In this document: piece after piece, positions 35,918 to 44,900 of the stretch
Layout: every line of letters starts with the position of its first letter
Numbering within the stretch: position 1 is the first letter of the stretch
Assembly (NCBI RefSeq): GCF_000526335.1
Contig: NZ_JAFW01000001.1
Coordinates: forward strand, 3,162,001 to 3,226,000
Direction of reading: 5' to 3'
Length of the DNA: 64,000 nucleotides
Source of the DNA: Arthrobacter sp. 31Y
GTDB taxonomy: Bacteria; Actinomycetota; Actinomycetes; Actinomycetales; Micrococcaceae
The notes under the pieces: generated by a model
Told to the model about the DNA's origin: nothing
Databases searched by the model: none
The model's input: the letters and a program-made list of their open reading frames with translations, nothing else
Program-made: the position numbers and the translations under genes

Positions 35918-37504
35918 ATGGTACGCACGTCACATGCGAGCAACAAATTCAGCGTCGACGACGGTCAACTCATTGAACTGGTCCGCAGCGGAGACATATC
36001 TGCCTTTGACGGACTCTACGAGCGGCATGTATCCGTTGCATCCAAAGTTGCCAGACGCAACGTGGACAACCAGAGTGACGCTGAGGATGTGGTGGCCGAG
36101 GCTTTCCAGTCTGTGCTGCAAAGCCTTATTGCCGGCAAAGGGCCGGACACGTTCTTTAGGGCGTACCTGTTGTCCACAGTTGCCCGGTTGTCCCATCATC
36201 GGAATCGCAAGGCCGGCAAAGTGGTGCCCAGCGGCGACGAATCCGTCCTGGATCAAGCCTTGTCAGACTCGGACCCAGCAATAGGCGCTTTCGAGTCGCG
36301 CACCATAGCCAAAGCTTTCCGTGCCCTTCCTGAACGGTGGCAGGCTGTGCTCTGGTACTTGGACGTGGAACGCATGAAACCCGCGGCCGTGGCGCCGATT
36401 CTAGGTCTTTCTGCCAACGCCGTTTCTGCACTCGCCCTTCGCGCCCGTGAAGGTCTAAGGAGGCAGTACCTGCAATGCCACATCTCGGAGCAAGCTGACA
36501 CTGGGTGTTCCCAGTACGTATCGAAGCTCGGCAACTACATCCGCGGTGGAGTGTCCACCGCCACTGAGCGCAAGATCCGCGAGCATCTGAACGGCTGCTC
36601 ATCGTGCACAGCGGCCCTTGCGGAACTGAAGGACGTTCAGGGGAGCATGAGGGCAGTCCTCCTGCCGTTGGTGACAGGAATTCCGGCCGCGCTGTGGGCG
36701 GGGAAGGGGGCCGGACTTGGCGTCATTGGTGGCATGGTTCCCACCAAGGCGGCCGTAGCCGTCCCCGCCCTGGCACAACCGGCCGTGATGGCGGTCATCG
36801 CCGCAGCTGCGGTGGGGCTCGTGCTGGGGGCTGTGGGCATCGTGGACCACTTGACTCCGGATGTCTACATGGAGCAGCGTGCGGTGGAATCTGCCATCGC
36901 TCCGCGGGAAAAGGCACCGGTGATGCCAGTGCCTTCACCAACCACCGTGCCAGCCCCTGTTACCCCCGTGCCGGCTGCGCCGCCGACCGTGGACGAGCAA
37001 CCCGTTGACGCGCCGCCCGTGCTCGAGGAAGAACCCGTGCCGGAGGCTCCGACGACACCGCCGATCGTGCCGGTCCCTGCTCCCTTACCAGTTACCACGC
37101 CATCTGCCGTGCCTTTGGTAAGTCCGCCGGCGACTACTCCGGCGGTTGTAGACGGCTCTGTGCGAGAGGCCGGGGACAGGCACTCCAACGGCACCGTCAT
37201 GGAAATCGACTTCAGGGTCTCTGGAGCCGCGCCTCTGAGCACGGGCAAAGCGGTGTTCTCCGTGGGGAAGAACTCGTGGATAGTGGAAGATTCCCTCCGG
37301 GCACCGGACGGATGGACCTGCAAGTTCGAGAGCCGGAGCGTGGTCAGCTGCTCCACCGACTCTGTGCAGCGCACTGATCTTAGCTTCCAGCTTGGAGCAG
37401 GCCGCAAGCGCGGCACGTCCGAGCCCAACAAGGATGAAAGGGTCCTCTCCTACACACTGAGTGGACCCGGACTGGCCTCGAAAAGGTTCTCTGCCGTGTA
37501 CTGA
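35918..37504 (+). CDS. Membrane-tethered ECF sigma factor with fused anti-sigma
   Basis: A 528-residue fusion. Region 2 (about 15-95) has LIELVRSGDISAFDGLYERH and DAEDVVAEAFQSVLQSL. Region 4 (about 125-190) has ALPERWQAVLWYLDVERMKP and LGLSANAVSALALRAREGLR. A zinc-binding anti-sigma motif follows (about 195-235, REHLNGCSSC, H-x3-C-x2-C). A membrane helix lies at about 283-310, then a Pro-rich spacer (335-410). The last 110 residues form an extracellular beta domain with LRAPDGWTCKFESRSVVSCS, like DUF11-type surface domains. ECF groups with C-terminal anti-sigma and membrane extensions are known in actinobacteria. Release would presumably need a conformational change or proteolysis. Targets may include the divergent LANTG operon. 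Confidence 0.88.
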   Translation: MVRTSHASNKFSVDDGQLIELVRSGDISAFDGLYERHVSVASKVARRNVDNQSDAEDVVAEAFQSVLQSLIAGKGPDTFFRAYLLSTVARLSHHRNRKAGKVVPSGDESVLDQALSDSDPAIGAFESRTIAKAFRALPERWQAVLWYLDVERMKPAAVAPILGLSANAVSALALRAREGLRRQYLQCHISEQADTGCSQYVSKLGNYIRGGVSTATERKIREHLNGCSSCTAALAELKDVQGSMRAVLLPLVTGIPAALWAGKGAGLGVIGGMVPTKAAVAVPALAQPAVMAVIAAAAVGLVLGAVGIVDHLTPDVYMEQRAVESAIAPREKAPVMPVPSPTTVPAPVTPVPAAPPTVDEQPVDAPPVLEEEPVPEAPTTPPIVPVPAPLPVTTPSAVPLVSPPATTPAVVDGSVREAGDRHSNGTVMEIDFRVSGAAPLSTGKAVFSVGKNSWIVEDSLRAPDGWTCKFESRSVVSCSTDSVQRTDLSFQLGAGRKRGTSEPNKDERVLSYTLSGPGLASKRFSAVY

Positions 37505-37609
37505 ATCCAATATCGAAGTGCGGGTTGCGTCATGATTCTCCACCCCGGTGCACTCATCCATCGGCACGGCCCGGTAGCGGGTGGCGTGCACTATCCATGA
37601 AGGTGAGAA

Positions 37610-37678
37610 ATGAAGACTAAAACCCACACCCGTGTGGTGGATCCTTCCGTTCCCGCCCTTGGCGTGAGAACGCTCTGA
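37610..37678 (+). CDS. 22-codon ORF coupled to ATP-grasp gene
   Basis: ATG at 37610 follows GAAGGTGAGAA, a good ribosome site, and the ORF (MKTKTHTRVVDPSVPALGVR plus two residues) ends in TGATG, so its stop shares a base with the ATP-grasp start at 37678. This arrangement implies translational coupling. The peptide is basic and has a single acidic residue. It could be a regulatory leader peptide or, less likely, a substrate peptide of the ATP-grasp ligase. No homology is known to me. Confidence 0.45.
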   Translation: MKTKTHTRVVDPSVPALGVRTL

Positions 37679-38607
37679 TGTCGCGTGTCTTGGTGACAGG
37701 GATTGCCAACCCGGCTGGCTCGTTCTTGGTCCGGCAGCTCAAGGCAAGGGGCCATTGGGTGCTTGGAGTGGACGAGATTCCCGCCCGTTGCGGGGCGGCC
37801 GATTGTGTGGCGGTCGTTTCACCTTCGAATACCCGCGGCTACCTTTGGGAGCTGAGGGGTCTGGTGGCGAGCTATGGGATTGAAATCCTCATTCCCACCA
37901 TGAGTGCCGAGCTTGTCGTCGTTTCTGAAGCCCGCGACGATTTCGCGCCGGGAGTTCATGTGGTGATCGCCGATCCTGCGCCGGTGAGGAGGGCACATGA
38001 CAAATACTTCACCATGACCTGCCTCGCGGGTGCGGGTGTGAGCGTTCCCCGATTTGGCCTGCCAAGCGCACTCGGGTCTGTGCATGATGCCATTGATATA
38101 TTGGGCGGCCCGCTGGTGGTGAAACCGCGCATTTCACGCAACGGACGCGGCATCCGGTTGCTGGGGCGAACGTCCGACGCCGGTGTGCGGGCTGCCCGTA
38201 TCTGGGCAAGCCTGGATGATTCGTGGATTGTCCAACGGTTTGCACCGGGTACCGAATACGCTTCACAAGGCTTTCGCCACGGACAACTCACCGAGCCGGA
38301 TGATGTCCTGGTTGTCTTGGAGAGAACGCTCAGAGAGTCCTTCAAGGAGGATGGTTCGCCCACAGTTCGTGTCCGGAAGGTTCAAGCGCCTGCGGACTCT
38401 GACGTTGCGGTGGCGGCGGTTTCCGCCGCTGCCGCCCTTGGGCTGACCGGACCATTCAGCGTGGATATCAAGCGCCTGCAGGACGGCAAGCCGGCCGTGT
38501 TGGAGGTGGAGGCGCGTTTTGGCGTGTTCAGTGCCCTTGCGCCTGGGGTCTTGGATAAGGTTTTGGAGCTATGCAAGCAGAACCACCCTCTGGAAAAGTC
38601 CGCGTGA
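37678..38607 (+). CDS. ATP-grasp ligase, CarB-like, unknown substrate
   Basis: A 309-residue ATP-grasp protein. The N-terminal domain (1-110) has VLVTGIANPAGSFLVRQLKA and reads like a pre-ATP-grasp Rossmann domain. The ATP-grasp core includes AHDKYFTMTCLAGAGVSVPR, GGPLVVKPRISRNGRGIRLL, DSWIVQRFAPGTEYASQGFR and GPFSVDIKRLQDGKPAVLEV followed by EARFG, where Mg-binding acid residues occur. The closest general pattern is the carbamoyl-phosphate synthase large-chain type. Such ligases join a carboxylate to an amine or thiol, and no substrate can be named. It has no ribosome site of its own, and its ATG is fused to the stop of the small ORF. Confidence 0.8.
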   Translation: MSRVLVTGIANPAGSFLVRQLKARGHWVLGVDEIPARCGAADCVAVVSPSNTRGYLWELRGLVASYGIEILIPTMSAELVVVSEARDDFAPGVHVVIADPAPVRRAHDKYFTMTCLAGAGVSVPRFGLPSALGSVHDAIDILGGPLVVKPRISRNGRGIRLLGRTSDAGVRAARIWASLDDSWIVQRFAPGTEYASQGFRHGQLTEPDDVLVVLERTLRESFKEDGSPTVRVRKVQAPADSDVAVAAVSAAAALGLTGPFSVDIKRLQDGKPAVLEVEARFGVFSALAPGVLDKVLELCKQNHPLEKSA

Positions 38608-38667
38608 CATTTGGTCTCTGTGAGGCGCGGGCTGTGTTCCCTTCCGCCCGGGGCGTACCCTGAGCCC

Positions 38668-38988
38668 ATGGGGATTGAGGCAGTGTTTTCGGCCATAGTC
38701 AGTCTGGCGCTCATTGTGGGTTCGATCTGGGCCGGCACGCGGCTGGTGCAGAAGGGCGTTCCTTCAAAAGGAGCAACCGGCACCCTGGGGAGTGTTCTCT
38801 CCATGATCGAGCCGGCCACGGGTGCGCCCACCAGGATGGAAGCGGCCGCAGCCATTGAGGAGATGAGGCAGCGCCGGCACGAGTCCCTGTCCGCGGGCCC
38901 GGGCACGGCGGGCCGGGAAGTGTTCGGTGGCAGAGTAGTGCTGCCACGGCCTTCCGGGCAGTCAGCAGATGGCCACGTCAAAATCTGA
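38668..38988 (+). CDS. Small single-helix membrane protein
   Basis: I do not recognise the family. From the ATG at 38668 the product has 106 residues: a membrane helix near the N-terminus (MGIEAVFSAIVSLALIVGSI), then a soluble tail with VLSMIEPATGAPTRMEAAAA IEEMRQRRHE that is probably helical, and a Gly/Pro-rich end. The start is placed at this ATG because the helix begins there; 19 further codons are open upstream. It lies between the ATP-grasp gene and ppc on the same strand. The function is unknown. Confidence 0.6.
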   Translation: MGIEAVFSAIVSLALIVGSIWAGTRLVQKGVPSKGATGTLGSVLSMIEPATGAPTRMEAAAAIEEMRQRRHESLSAGPGTAGREVFGGRVVLPRPSGQSADGHVKI

Positions 38989-39103
38989 GACGCATTCCTT
39001 GTGTTGAGTTAGGTGCGGGTAAGATCCCGTAGGAAACTAGTAATCCGGCTCACAGTATCCAGCGCAGTGTACGGGCCCAACCAGATCCCGAAGGTAAGTA
39101 TCT

Positions 39104-41902
39104 ATGGTTCACACTGCCCATCAAGACACCGATCTCGCTGCCGAACTGCGTGCCGACGTACGTCGCGTTTCCACACTTCTCGGTGAGTCCCTGGTACGAC
39201 AACACGGACCGGAGCTGCTTCAGCTCGTGGAGCAGGTGCGCTTGCTGACCAAGGAGTCCAAGGAAGCCGCCCGGGGCGGCGCCGATGCTACCGGCCCATG
39301 GAGCGCGCACGACGTCGTTGCCCAGGTCCGCGAGTTGCTCGCCTCCCTGCCGCTGGACCAGGCTACGGATTTGGTCCGTGCCTTTGCGTTCTATTTCCAC
39401 CTCAGCAACGCGGCCGAGCAGGTCCACCGTGTACGGGGGCTGCGCACCCGGCAGGAAAAGGACGGATGGCTGGCAAAAGCGGTTTCGGAGATCGCGGGCC
39501 AGGCCGGACCGCAGGTCCTGCAGGATGTGATCAACGAGCTCGATGTCCGCCCCATTTTTACGGCGCACCCCACCGAGGCCTCCCGCCGCTCTGTACTGGA
39601 CAAGGTCCGCAAGCTTTCGGACGTCCTCGCCGAGCCCACCACGGAGGGGACCTCAGCGCGGCGTCGCCAGGACCGTCAGCTCGCCGAAATCATTGATCAG
39701 ATGTGGCAGACCGACGAGCTCCGCCAGGTGCGCCCCACTCCCGTGGATGAGGCACGGAATGCCATCTATTACTTGAACAGCATCCTCACCGATGCCATGC
39801 CGGAGATGCTGACGGACCTTTCGGAGCTTTTGGCTGAGCACGGTGTCTCACTGCCGGCTGCTGCCGCACCCTTGAAGTTTGGTTCGTGGATCGGTGGTGA
39901 CCGCGATGGAAACCCGAACGTTACCGCCGCCGTCACCAGGGAAATCCTGCAGCTGCAGAACCAGAATGCTGTCCGCATCAGTATTGCCTTGATTGACGAG
40001 CTCATCTCGGTGCTCTCCAATTCGACGGCTCTTTTTGGGGCCGACCAGGAACTGCTGGACTCGATCGCTACAGACCTCAAGAACCTCCCCGGTCTGGACA
40101 AGCGCATCCTTGAACTGAATGCCCAAGAGCCGTACAGGCTCAAACTGACCTGCATCAAGGCCAAGCTCATCAACACCGGTCGCCGTATCTCAGCTTCGAC
40201 GTATCACGAGCATGGCCGCGACTACGCCACGACTCCCGAGTTGCTTGCCGAGTTTGGATTGCTTGAGACCTCGCTGCGGAACCACTCCGCCGGACTGGTG
40301 GCGGACGGTGCACTGGCCCGCGTCCGACGCGCAATCGCTGCTTTTGGTTTGCACCTGGCAACCTTGGACATCCGTGAACATGCTGATTACCATCACGATG
40401 CCGTGGGGCAGCTCGTGGACAGGCTCGGCACCGAAAAGCCCTACGGCGAGTTGACGCGTGAGGAACGCTTCACGTATCTGGGCGCAGAGTTGGCTTCCCG
40501 CCGACCCCTCTCCGGCCACCCGATCAAGCTCGAGGGAACTGCAGACGGAACCTACGACGTCTTCCGGAGTATCCGCCAGGCCCTGCACACCTACGGCCCG
40601 GACGTAGTGGAAACCTACATCATTTCCATGACCCGTGGCGCCGACGATGTTCTCGCTGCCGCAGTTCTTGCCCGCGAGGCTGGCCTGATTGATCTCTTCA
40701 GCGGCAAGCCCCACGCAAAGATCGGCTTCGCCCCGCTGCTGGAAACGGTGGAGGAACTCCGGGCTTCGGCTGAGATTGTGGACCAGTTGTTGTCCGACCC
40801 GTCCTACCGGGAACTTGTCCGTCTCCGCGGAGATATCCAGGAGGTCATGCTCGGTTACTCCGATTCCAATAAGGAATCCGGCGTGATGACCAGCCAGTGG
40901 GAGATCCACAAGACCCAGCGCAAGCTGCGCGATGTGGCTGCCAAGCATGGCGTCCGGGTTCGTCTCTTCCATGGTCGCGGTGGATCCGTTGGCCGTGGTG
41001 GCGGACCCACCTACGATGCCATCATGGCCCAGCCGAACGGCGTGCTTGAGGGTGAAATCAAGTTCACGGAGCAGGGCGAGGTTATCTCGGACAAGTACTC
41101 CCTGCCTGAACTCGCCCGTGAAAACCTGGAGCTTTCCTTGGCCGCGGTGATGCAGGGCTCGGCTCTGCACCGCACTCCGCGGACTTCGGAGGATGAGCGT
41201 GAGCGCTATGCCAACGTCATGGAAACCATCTCTGACGCAGCGTTCGCCCGTTACCGGACGCTGATTGACGACCCCCAGCTTCCGGCCTACTTCCTCGCCT
41301 CTACACCGGTGGAGCAGCTGGGTTCATTGAACATTGGCTCGCGTCCCTCCAAGCGTCCGGATTCAGGTGCTGGGCTCGGTGGCCTGCGGGCAATTCCGTG
41401 GGTTTTCGGCTGGACGCAATCCCGCCAGATTGTTCCGGGCTGGTTCGGTGTGGGCTCTGGCTTGAAGGCCGCCCGCGAGGCCGGAGACACGGACCAGTTG
41501 CTGGAAATGATGGACCGTTGGCACTTCTTCCGATCGGTCATCTCCAATGTGGAAATGACCTTGGCCAAGACGGACATGGAAATTGCGGGTCACTACGTTT
41601 CATCGCTGGTCCCGGAGGAACTGCACCGTCTATTCCACATGATTCGCGATGAGTACGAGCTCACTGTGGCCGAAATTGAGCGGCTTACCGGCGAGATCGA
41701 ACTCCTCGATGCCCAGCCGACGCTGAAGCGTTCACTGGAAATCCGCGATCAGTACCTGGACCCGATCAGCTACCTGCAGGTGGAGCTCCTTCGGCGCGTT
41801 CGCGAGGAACAGCTTTCCGGAGGAGAGATCGATGAACGGCTCCAGCGTGCCATGCTCATCACCGTCAACGGTGTAGCTGCCGGCCTTCGCAACACCGGCT
41901 AG
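39104..41902 (+). CDS. ppc: Phosphoenolpyruvate carboxylase
   Basis: A full-length 932-residue PEP carboxylase, which adds bicarbonate to PEP to form oxaloacetate for the citric acid cycle. Family landmarks are [16 protein letters not shown] with the catalytic histidine, [50 protein letters not shown] for PEP and bicarbonate binding, and [20 protein letters not shown]. The C-terminus ends [10 protein letters not shown], the usual QNTG/RNTG tail. GAAGGTA lies before the ATG. A perfect hairpin after the stop (41937-41965) should end transcription. Classic allosteric control by aspartate and acetyl-CoA may apply but cannot be confirmed here. Confidence 0.98.
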   Translation: MVHTAHQDTDLAAELRADVRRVSTLLGESLVRQHGPELLQLVEQVRLLTKESKEAARGGADATGPWSAHDVVAQVRELLASLPLDQATDLVRAFAFYFHLSNAAEQVHRVRGLRTRQEKDGWLAKAVSEIAGQAGPQVLQDVINELDVRPIFTAHPTEASRRSVLDKVRKLSDVLAEPTTEGTSARRRQDRQLAEIIDQMWQTDELRQVRPTPVDEARNAIYYLNSILTDAMPEMLTDLSELLAEHGVSLPAAAAPLKFGSWIGGDRDGNPNVTAAVTREILQLQNQNAVRISIALIDELISVLSNSTALFGADQELLDSIATDLKNLPGLDKRILELNAQEPYRLKLTCIKAKLINTGRRISASTYHEHGRDYATTPELLAEFGLLETSLRNHSAGLVADGALARVRRAIAAFGLHLATLDIREHADYHHDAVGQLVDRLGTEKPYGELTREERFTYLGAELASRRPLSGHPIKLEGTADGTYDVFRSIRQALHTYGPDVVETYIISMTRGADDVLAAAVLAREAGLIDLFSGKPHAKIGFAPLLETVEELRASAEIVDQLLSDPSYRELVRLRGDIQEVMLGYSDSNKESGVMTSQWEIHKTQRKLRDVAAKHGVRVRLFHGRGGSVGRGGGPTYDAIMAQPNGVLEGEIKFTEQGEVISDKYSLPELARENLELSLAAVMQGSALHRTPRTSEDERERYANVMETISDAAFARYRTLIDDPQLPAYFLASTPVEQLGSLNIGSRPSKRPDSGAGLGGLRAIPWVFGWTQSRQIVPGWFGVGSGLKAAREAGDTDQLLEMMDRWHFFRSVISNVEMTLAKTDMEIAGHYVSSLVPEELHRLFHMIRDEYELTVAEIERLTGEIELLDAQPTLKRSLEIRDQYLDPISYLQVELLRRVREEQLSGGEIDERLQRAMLITVNGVAAGLRNTG

Positions 41903-41936
41903 CAGACGCTCATTCAGATCCCTCGGGGTTATCCGG

Positions 41937-41965
41937 TTCCCTCTCTCACCCGGTGAGAGAGGGAA
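41937..41965. terminator. Hairpin after ppc, abutting the IS3 element
   Basis: TTCCCTCTCTCACC (41937-41950) and GGTGAGAGAGGGAA (41952-41965) form a perfect 14-base stem with one unpaired base. Its 3' arm belongs to the dispersed GTGAGAGAG repeat, and the last three bases, GAA, are the target duplication of the IS element that begins at 41966. Confidence 0.75.
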
Positions 41966-42009
41966 TGCGGTCGTCAACTTCTTGAGACAGGTTCGTTGTT
42001 TGTTTTGGG

Positions 42010-42879
42010 TTAGGCGGCCAGGGTTTGGTGGGCGCGGGTTTGGTATTGGGTGTGGGCTTTGGCTGGTGGGATGCCGCCTGCTCTGCGGTTGGGCCGGCGG
42101 CGGTTGTACCAGGCCTCGATGTAGTCCATGACTCCGGTGCGGGCAGCGAGCCGGGACGCGAAGCGTTGGTGGTGGTAGAACTCGGTTTTTAGGTGGGAGA
42201 AGAAGTTTTCCGCGACTGCGTTGTCCCAGCAGACCCCGACCTTGCCCATGGACTGGGTGAGCCCGTTATCGCCGCACCATCTCTGGAATTCATCAGAGGT
42301 GTATTGGGTTCCCCGGTCTGAATGGAACACCACCGAAGTCCCGGTCAGGTGGCCGTGGTTCCGGGCCATCTGCAGGGCCGAGGTGCACAGGCTCGCGCGC
42401 ATGTGTGCGGCCATGGACCAGCCGATCACCATGCCCGAGAACAGATCGATCACGGTGGCCAAGTACAGCCAGCCCTCACCGGTGCGCAGGTAGGTGATGT
42501 CACCAACGAGGCGGGTTCCGGGCACTGTTGAGGTGAAGTCCCGCTTGCCCTTTGCGTCGAGCATGTGGTTCTCAATATGAGCTGTTTTGGCCTGCGGGTC
42601 CTGGACCGTGGTGGCCTTCCAAGCCCGGGTGCGGACGGCCCGCAGCCCGTGCTCGCGCATGATCGCACCCACCGTCGGGGCTGAGACCTTCACCCCGCCC
42701 TCGTTCAAAAGCAGGGTGAGCTGGTCCCGGCCCGCCCGGCCTTCCTCTTTCGTGTAAAGCGTGGTCACCGCCGCAGCGAGCTGCTCGTGCCGTACTGCCC
42801 TTGGCGACGGGCCTGCGGGATTCAGCCACCGGTAAAACGAGGCCCGGGAAACCTTCAACACCCGGCACAGCCACACCAC
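42010..42879 (-). CDS. IS3-family transposase OrfB (DDE)
   Basis: This 289-residue segment is the catalytic part of the transposase. An HTH_21-like region (EGRAGRDQLTLLLNEGGVKV) precedes the rve/DDE domain with DITYLRTGEGWLYLATVIDL (first Asp), FHSDRGTQYTSDEFQRWCGD (second Asp) and CWDNAVAENFFSHLKTEFYH (Glu). The GTG at 42879 is only a possible internal start. The frame is open upstream to the orfA end, where GCAAAAGTAG could allow a -1 frameshift that yields the OrfAB transposase, as is established for IS3 elements. The frame shows no disruption. Confidence 0.93.
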   Translation of the reverse strand: MVWLCRVLKVSRASFYRWLNPAGPSPRAVRHEQLAAAVTTLYTKEEGRAGRDQLTLLLNEGGVKVSAPTVGAIMREHGLRAVRTRAWKATTVQDPQAKTAHIENHMLDAKGKRDFTSTVPGTRLVGDITYLRTGEGWLYLATVIDLFSGMVIGWSMAAHMRASLCTSALQMARNHGHLTGTSVVFHSDRGTQYTSDEFQRWCGDNGLTQSMGKVGVCWDNAVAENFFSHLKTEFYHHQRFASRLAARTGVMDYIEAWYNRRRPNRRAGGIPPAKAHTQYQTRAHQTLAA

Positions 42880-42923
42880 TGAATGGTTGGCCTTCTCCGC
42901 TTCGATGAACTCGTAGAAGTCCT

Positions 42924-43229
42924 CTACTTTTGCTTCGCGGCAAAGAAGGCGCTGACTTTTCCCAGGAACTCAACCTCAGCCTTCAACCGCGCGTTCTCGG
43001 CCAAAGCCTTCTGGTGCTCTTCCCATTCCACGGGCCCACGATCGGGCACCGGGACCAGTGCCGGACCACCAGGGGAACGCTGACGGGCCCGCGCAAGCCA
43101 GTTGCCCAACGTGCTTTCCTTCACCCCGATCTCCTCAGCTACCTGTTTCACCGAACGATCCGAGGACAAAACCAACTGCACTGCCTCCTCACGGAACGCA
43201 GCATCATATTTTCTTCTGGGCGTGGTCAT
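42924..43229 (-). CDS. IS3-family transposase OrfA
   Basis: OrfA has 101 residues from the ATG at 43229. The helix-turn-helix is MTTPRRKYDAAFREEAVQLV then VKQVAEEIGVKESTLGNWLA, followed by a leucine-rich coiled coil (EHQKALAENARLKAEVEFLG) for dimerisation. It binds the element ends and fuses to OrfB by frameshifting. TTG and ATG codons at 43250 and 43247 could extend it by 6-7 residues. GGGAGA lies 10 bases before the chosen ATG. The stop TAG lies within the probable slippery region GCAAAAGTAG. Confidence 0.9.
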   Translation of the reverse strand: MTTPRRKYDAAFREEAVQLVLSSDRSVKQVAEEIGVKESTLGNWLARARQRSPGGPALVPVPDRGPVEWEEHQKALAENARLKAEVEFLGKVSAFFAAKQK

Positions 43230-43277
43230 CTGCAGCGAATCTCCCATCAAGCTGTCTCAGAAAACCATACGACCGCA

Positions 43278-43316
43278 GAACCGCTCAAGGGCGCGGGATG
43301 TGAGAGAAGGTTAGGG
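43278..43316. repeat. Right half of the IS-split dispersed repeat
   Basis: GAACCGCTCAAGGGCGCGGG then ATGTGAGAGAAGGTTAGGG continues the repeat begun at 41952-41965. Joined without the IS element the site reads like the copy at 7502-7550 unit for unit. Confidence 0.8.
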
Positions 43317-43323
43317 TAGTGGG

Positions 43324-43629
43324 ATGCCGTCGTTCCAGACCAAGTTGAAGATCACTGGCCTCAAACCGGGCAACGCACCTGAATCGGTGATGGCCGCTGC
43401 GGTGGAAGCGCTGGAAACCCGCCACCACGTGGAATCGAACCAGCTGGACATCGTGGGCGGAGTACCCCAGCTCAGCCTCCGCTTCACAGTGGACGACCGC
43501 GATTACTCGGGCGAGAACCACGAGGCCCGAACGTCGGCAGCCATGATGCGTGACGCCGTCGAGCGCGTTGCTTTGACCGGAAGCCTTTACGTGCTGCGTC
43601 GTAGCCGCGGACGTTGGTCACCCGTCTAG
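43324..43629 (+). CDS. Conserved hypothetical protein, 101 residues
   Basis: I do not recognise a named family. The product is a compact 101-residue alpha/beta protein with QTKLKITGLKPGNAPESVMA, VEALETRHHVESNQLDIVGG and SLRFTVDDRDYSGENHEART, and a basic end (RRSRGRWSPV). No signal peptide or helix for the membrane is seen. The start codon lies at the right edge of the split repeat, with AGGTTAGGGTAGTGGG upstream, which holds a weak ribosome site. It stands alone, convergent with the DedA gene. Its good codon usage supports a real gene. Confidence 0.75.
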   Translation: MPSFQTKLKITGLKPGNAPESVMAAAVEALETRHHVESNQLDIVGGVPQLSLRFTVDDRDYSGENHEARTSAAMMRDAVERVALTGSLYVLRRSRGRWSPV

Positions 43630-43649
43630 AATCCGTCTGAACCCAAACG

Positions 43650-44294
43650 CTACTCGGGCTGCGGCACGTCGCCCGGCTTGTCGGCGTCGAACGGTTCGTC
43701 CACGGGGGATCGGCTGCCGCGGCGCCGGGTGACGATCAATCCCACCACCACGCCGATCACCAGGCCCAGTCCCACTCCAATGAGTGAGCTGGCCCAAAAA
43801 GGAAGCTTGGTGGTGGATCCGGTGAAGTATCCCAGGCCTACCTGCCACACGGCCCACAGCACTGCCCCGAGGCCGGCGCAGAGGCTGAACCCGCGCACCG
43901 AGACGTTGGCGATGCCTGCCGCGGATGACGTGGCGAGCCTGCCGCCGGGGATGAAGCGCGCGCCGATGATGGCGCCGTAGGTTGAGGAGCGGCCGGCTTT
44001 CGCGATGGCCTCGTGGATCCCGCGGTGGACGCGACGGCCCCAAGCCCACCTGTCCAGAACGTGGCTGATACGCCGTTTGAACAGCATGAACACCGCCATG
44101 TCACCTAACCAGGACGCGAACGCAGCCAGGAAAAGGACGAGCCAGAAGTTCGCGTGGCCGTCCGCTGCGAGCGCCCCGCCGGTGATGACCACCATTTCGG
44201 AGGGGATGGGCGGGAAGATGGCGTCGCCCAGCACAATGGGGACGATCCACAGGTAAATCGCGGATCCCCATGTTTCCGGGGCGGTGATGTCCAT
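43650..44294 (-). CDS. DedA-family membrane protein
   Basis: A 214-residue DedA/YohD-type protein with about five membrane helices. Recognisable segments are [40 protein letters not shown] and [20 protein letters not shown] with the conserved arginines and glycine of the SNARE-associated/DedA fold. Members help recycle undecaprenyl phosphate or phospholipids and maintain membrane potential. The ATG at 44294 is chosen because the frame upstream overlaps the divergent macrodomain gene and lacks family sequence. The C-terminus is a charged tail. The specific lipid is unknown. Confidence 0.88.
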   Translation of the reverse strand: MDITAPETWGSAIYLWIVPIVLGDAIFPPIPSEMVVITGGALAADGHANFWLVLFLAAFASWLGDMAVFMLFKRRISHVLDRWAWGRRVHRGIHEAIAKAGRSSTYGAIIGARFIPGGRLATSSAAGIANVSVRGFSLCAGLGAVLWAVWQVGLGYFTGSTTKLPFWASSLIGVGLGLVIGVVVGLIVTRRRGSRSPVDEPFDADKPGDVPQPE

Positions 44295-44348
44295 GGGCAC
44301 AAGGTACCGCACTTGCCGTGTCCGCCGCTTCGGAGTGAGACTGGCGCC

Positions 44349-44900
44349 ATGCGAATCGATGTTTTGCAGGGTGATCTCACTACCCGCGCTGTTGATGCGA
44401 TCGTCAATGCCGCCAACTCCTCTTTGCTCGGTGGAGGGGGAGTGGACGGCGCTATCCACAGGGCCGCGGGCGGGGAGCTGCTTGAGGCGTGCCGCGAGCT
44501 AAGGCGGATGGAACTGCCGGACGGACTTCCGGTGGGTGCCGCCGTCGCAACACCCGCTTATCGGCTCCCTGCGCGCTGGGTGATCCATACTGTGGGACCC
44601 AACAGGCATGCCGGACAGATAGATCCGGCCCTGCTGGCCTCGTGCTTCCGCGAAAGCTTGATGGTGGCGGCGGGGCTTGGTGCGCGGTCAGTGGCGTTCC
44701 CTGCGATCAGCGCCGGAATTTACGGTTGGGATTCCCGTCAGGTGGCGGAGGTAGCGTTCGACGCCGTGAGGTCGTTTTCGTCGTCGTCTTCAGGGAGCGC
44801 CGCTTGGGAAAGCCCGCTTGAGTTGGTGGAGTTCGTGCTGTTTTCGGAGGAGACAACGTCGGTGTTCCGGGCTGCGTTTGAATCACCGGGGCTCGCCTGA
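44349..44900 (+). CDS. Macrodomain protein, O-acetyl-ADP-ribose deacetylase type
   Basis: A 183-residue macrodomain of the YmdB/MacroD type. Signature segments are [20 protein letters not shown] and [20 protein letters not shown] (catalytic Asn/Asp and the glycine loop), VIHTVGP and [20 protein letters not shown] (second loop). These enzymes hydrolyse O-acetyl-ADP-ribose or remove ADP-ribose from proteins. The ribosome site is weak. Its last 163 bases overlap the 3' end of the convergent amino acid permease gene, and both C-termini look genuine: the macrodomain retains the expected final strand [20 protein letters not shown]. Confidence 0.9.
   Translation: MRIDVLQGDLTTRAVDAIVNAANSSLLGGGGVDGAIHRAAGGELLEACRELRRMELPDGLPVGAAVATPAYRLPARWVIHTVGPNRHAGQIDPALLASCFRESLMVAAGLGARSVAFPAISAGIYGWDSRQVAEVAFDAVRSFSSSSSGSAAWESPLELVEFVLFSEETTSVFRAAFESPGLA

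Larger units (their letters stand above)
41966..43277 (-). mobile_element. Complete IS3-family insertion sequence
   Basis: The element is 1312 bp. Its ends are TGCGGTCGT (41966) and ACGACCGCA (ending 43277), with a second inner match TGAGACAG/CTGTCTCA at 41983-41990 and 43252-43259. Both ends are flanked by the direct repeat GAA (41963-41965 and 43278-43280), the 3-base duplication expected for this family. It carries orfA and orfB in overlapping frames on the minus strand. Both reading frames are intact, so it may be active. It has split a dispersed intergenic repeat downstream of ppc. Confidence 0.92.

Noticed and set aside
42010..43250. Broken transposase pseudogene
   Set aside because: The apparent split is the normal IS3 orfA/orfB arrangement with a -1 frameshift site; both frames and both ends are intact.
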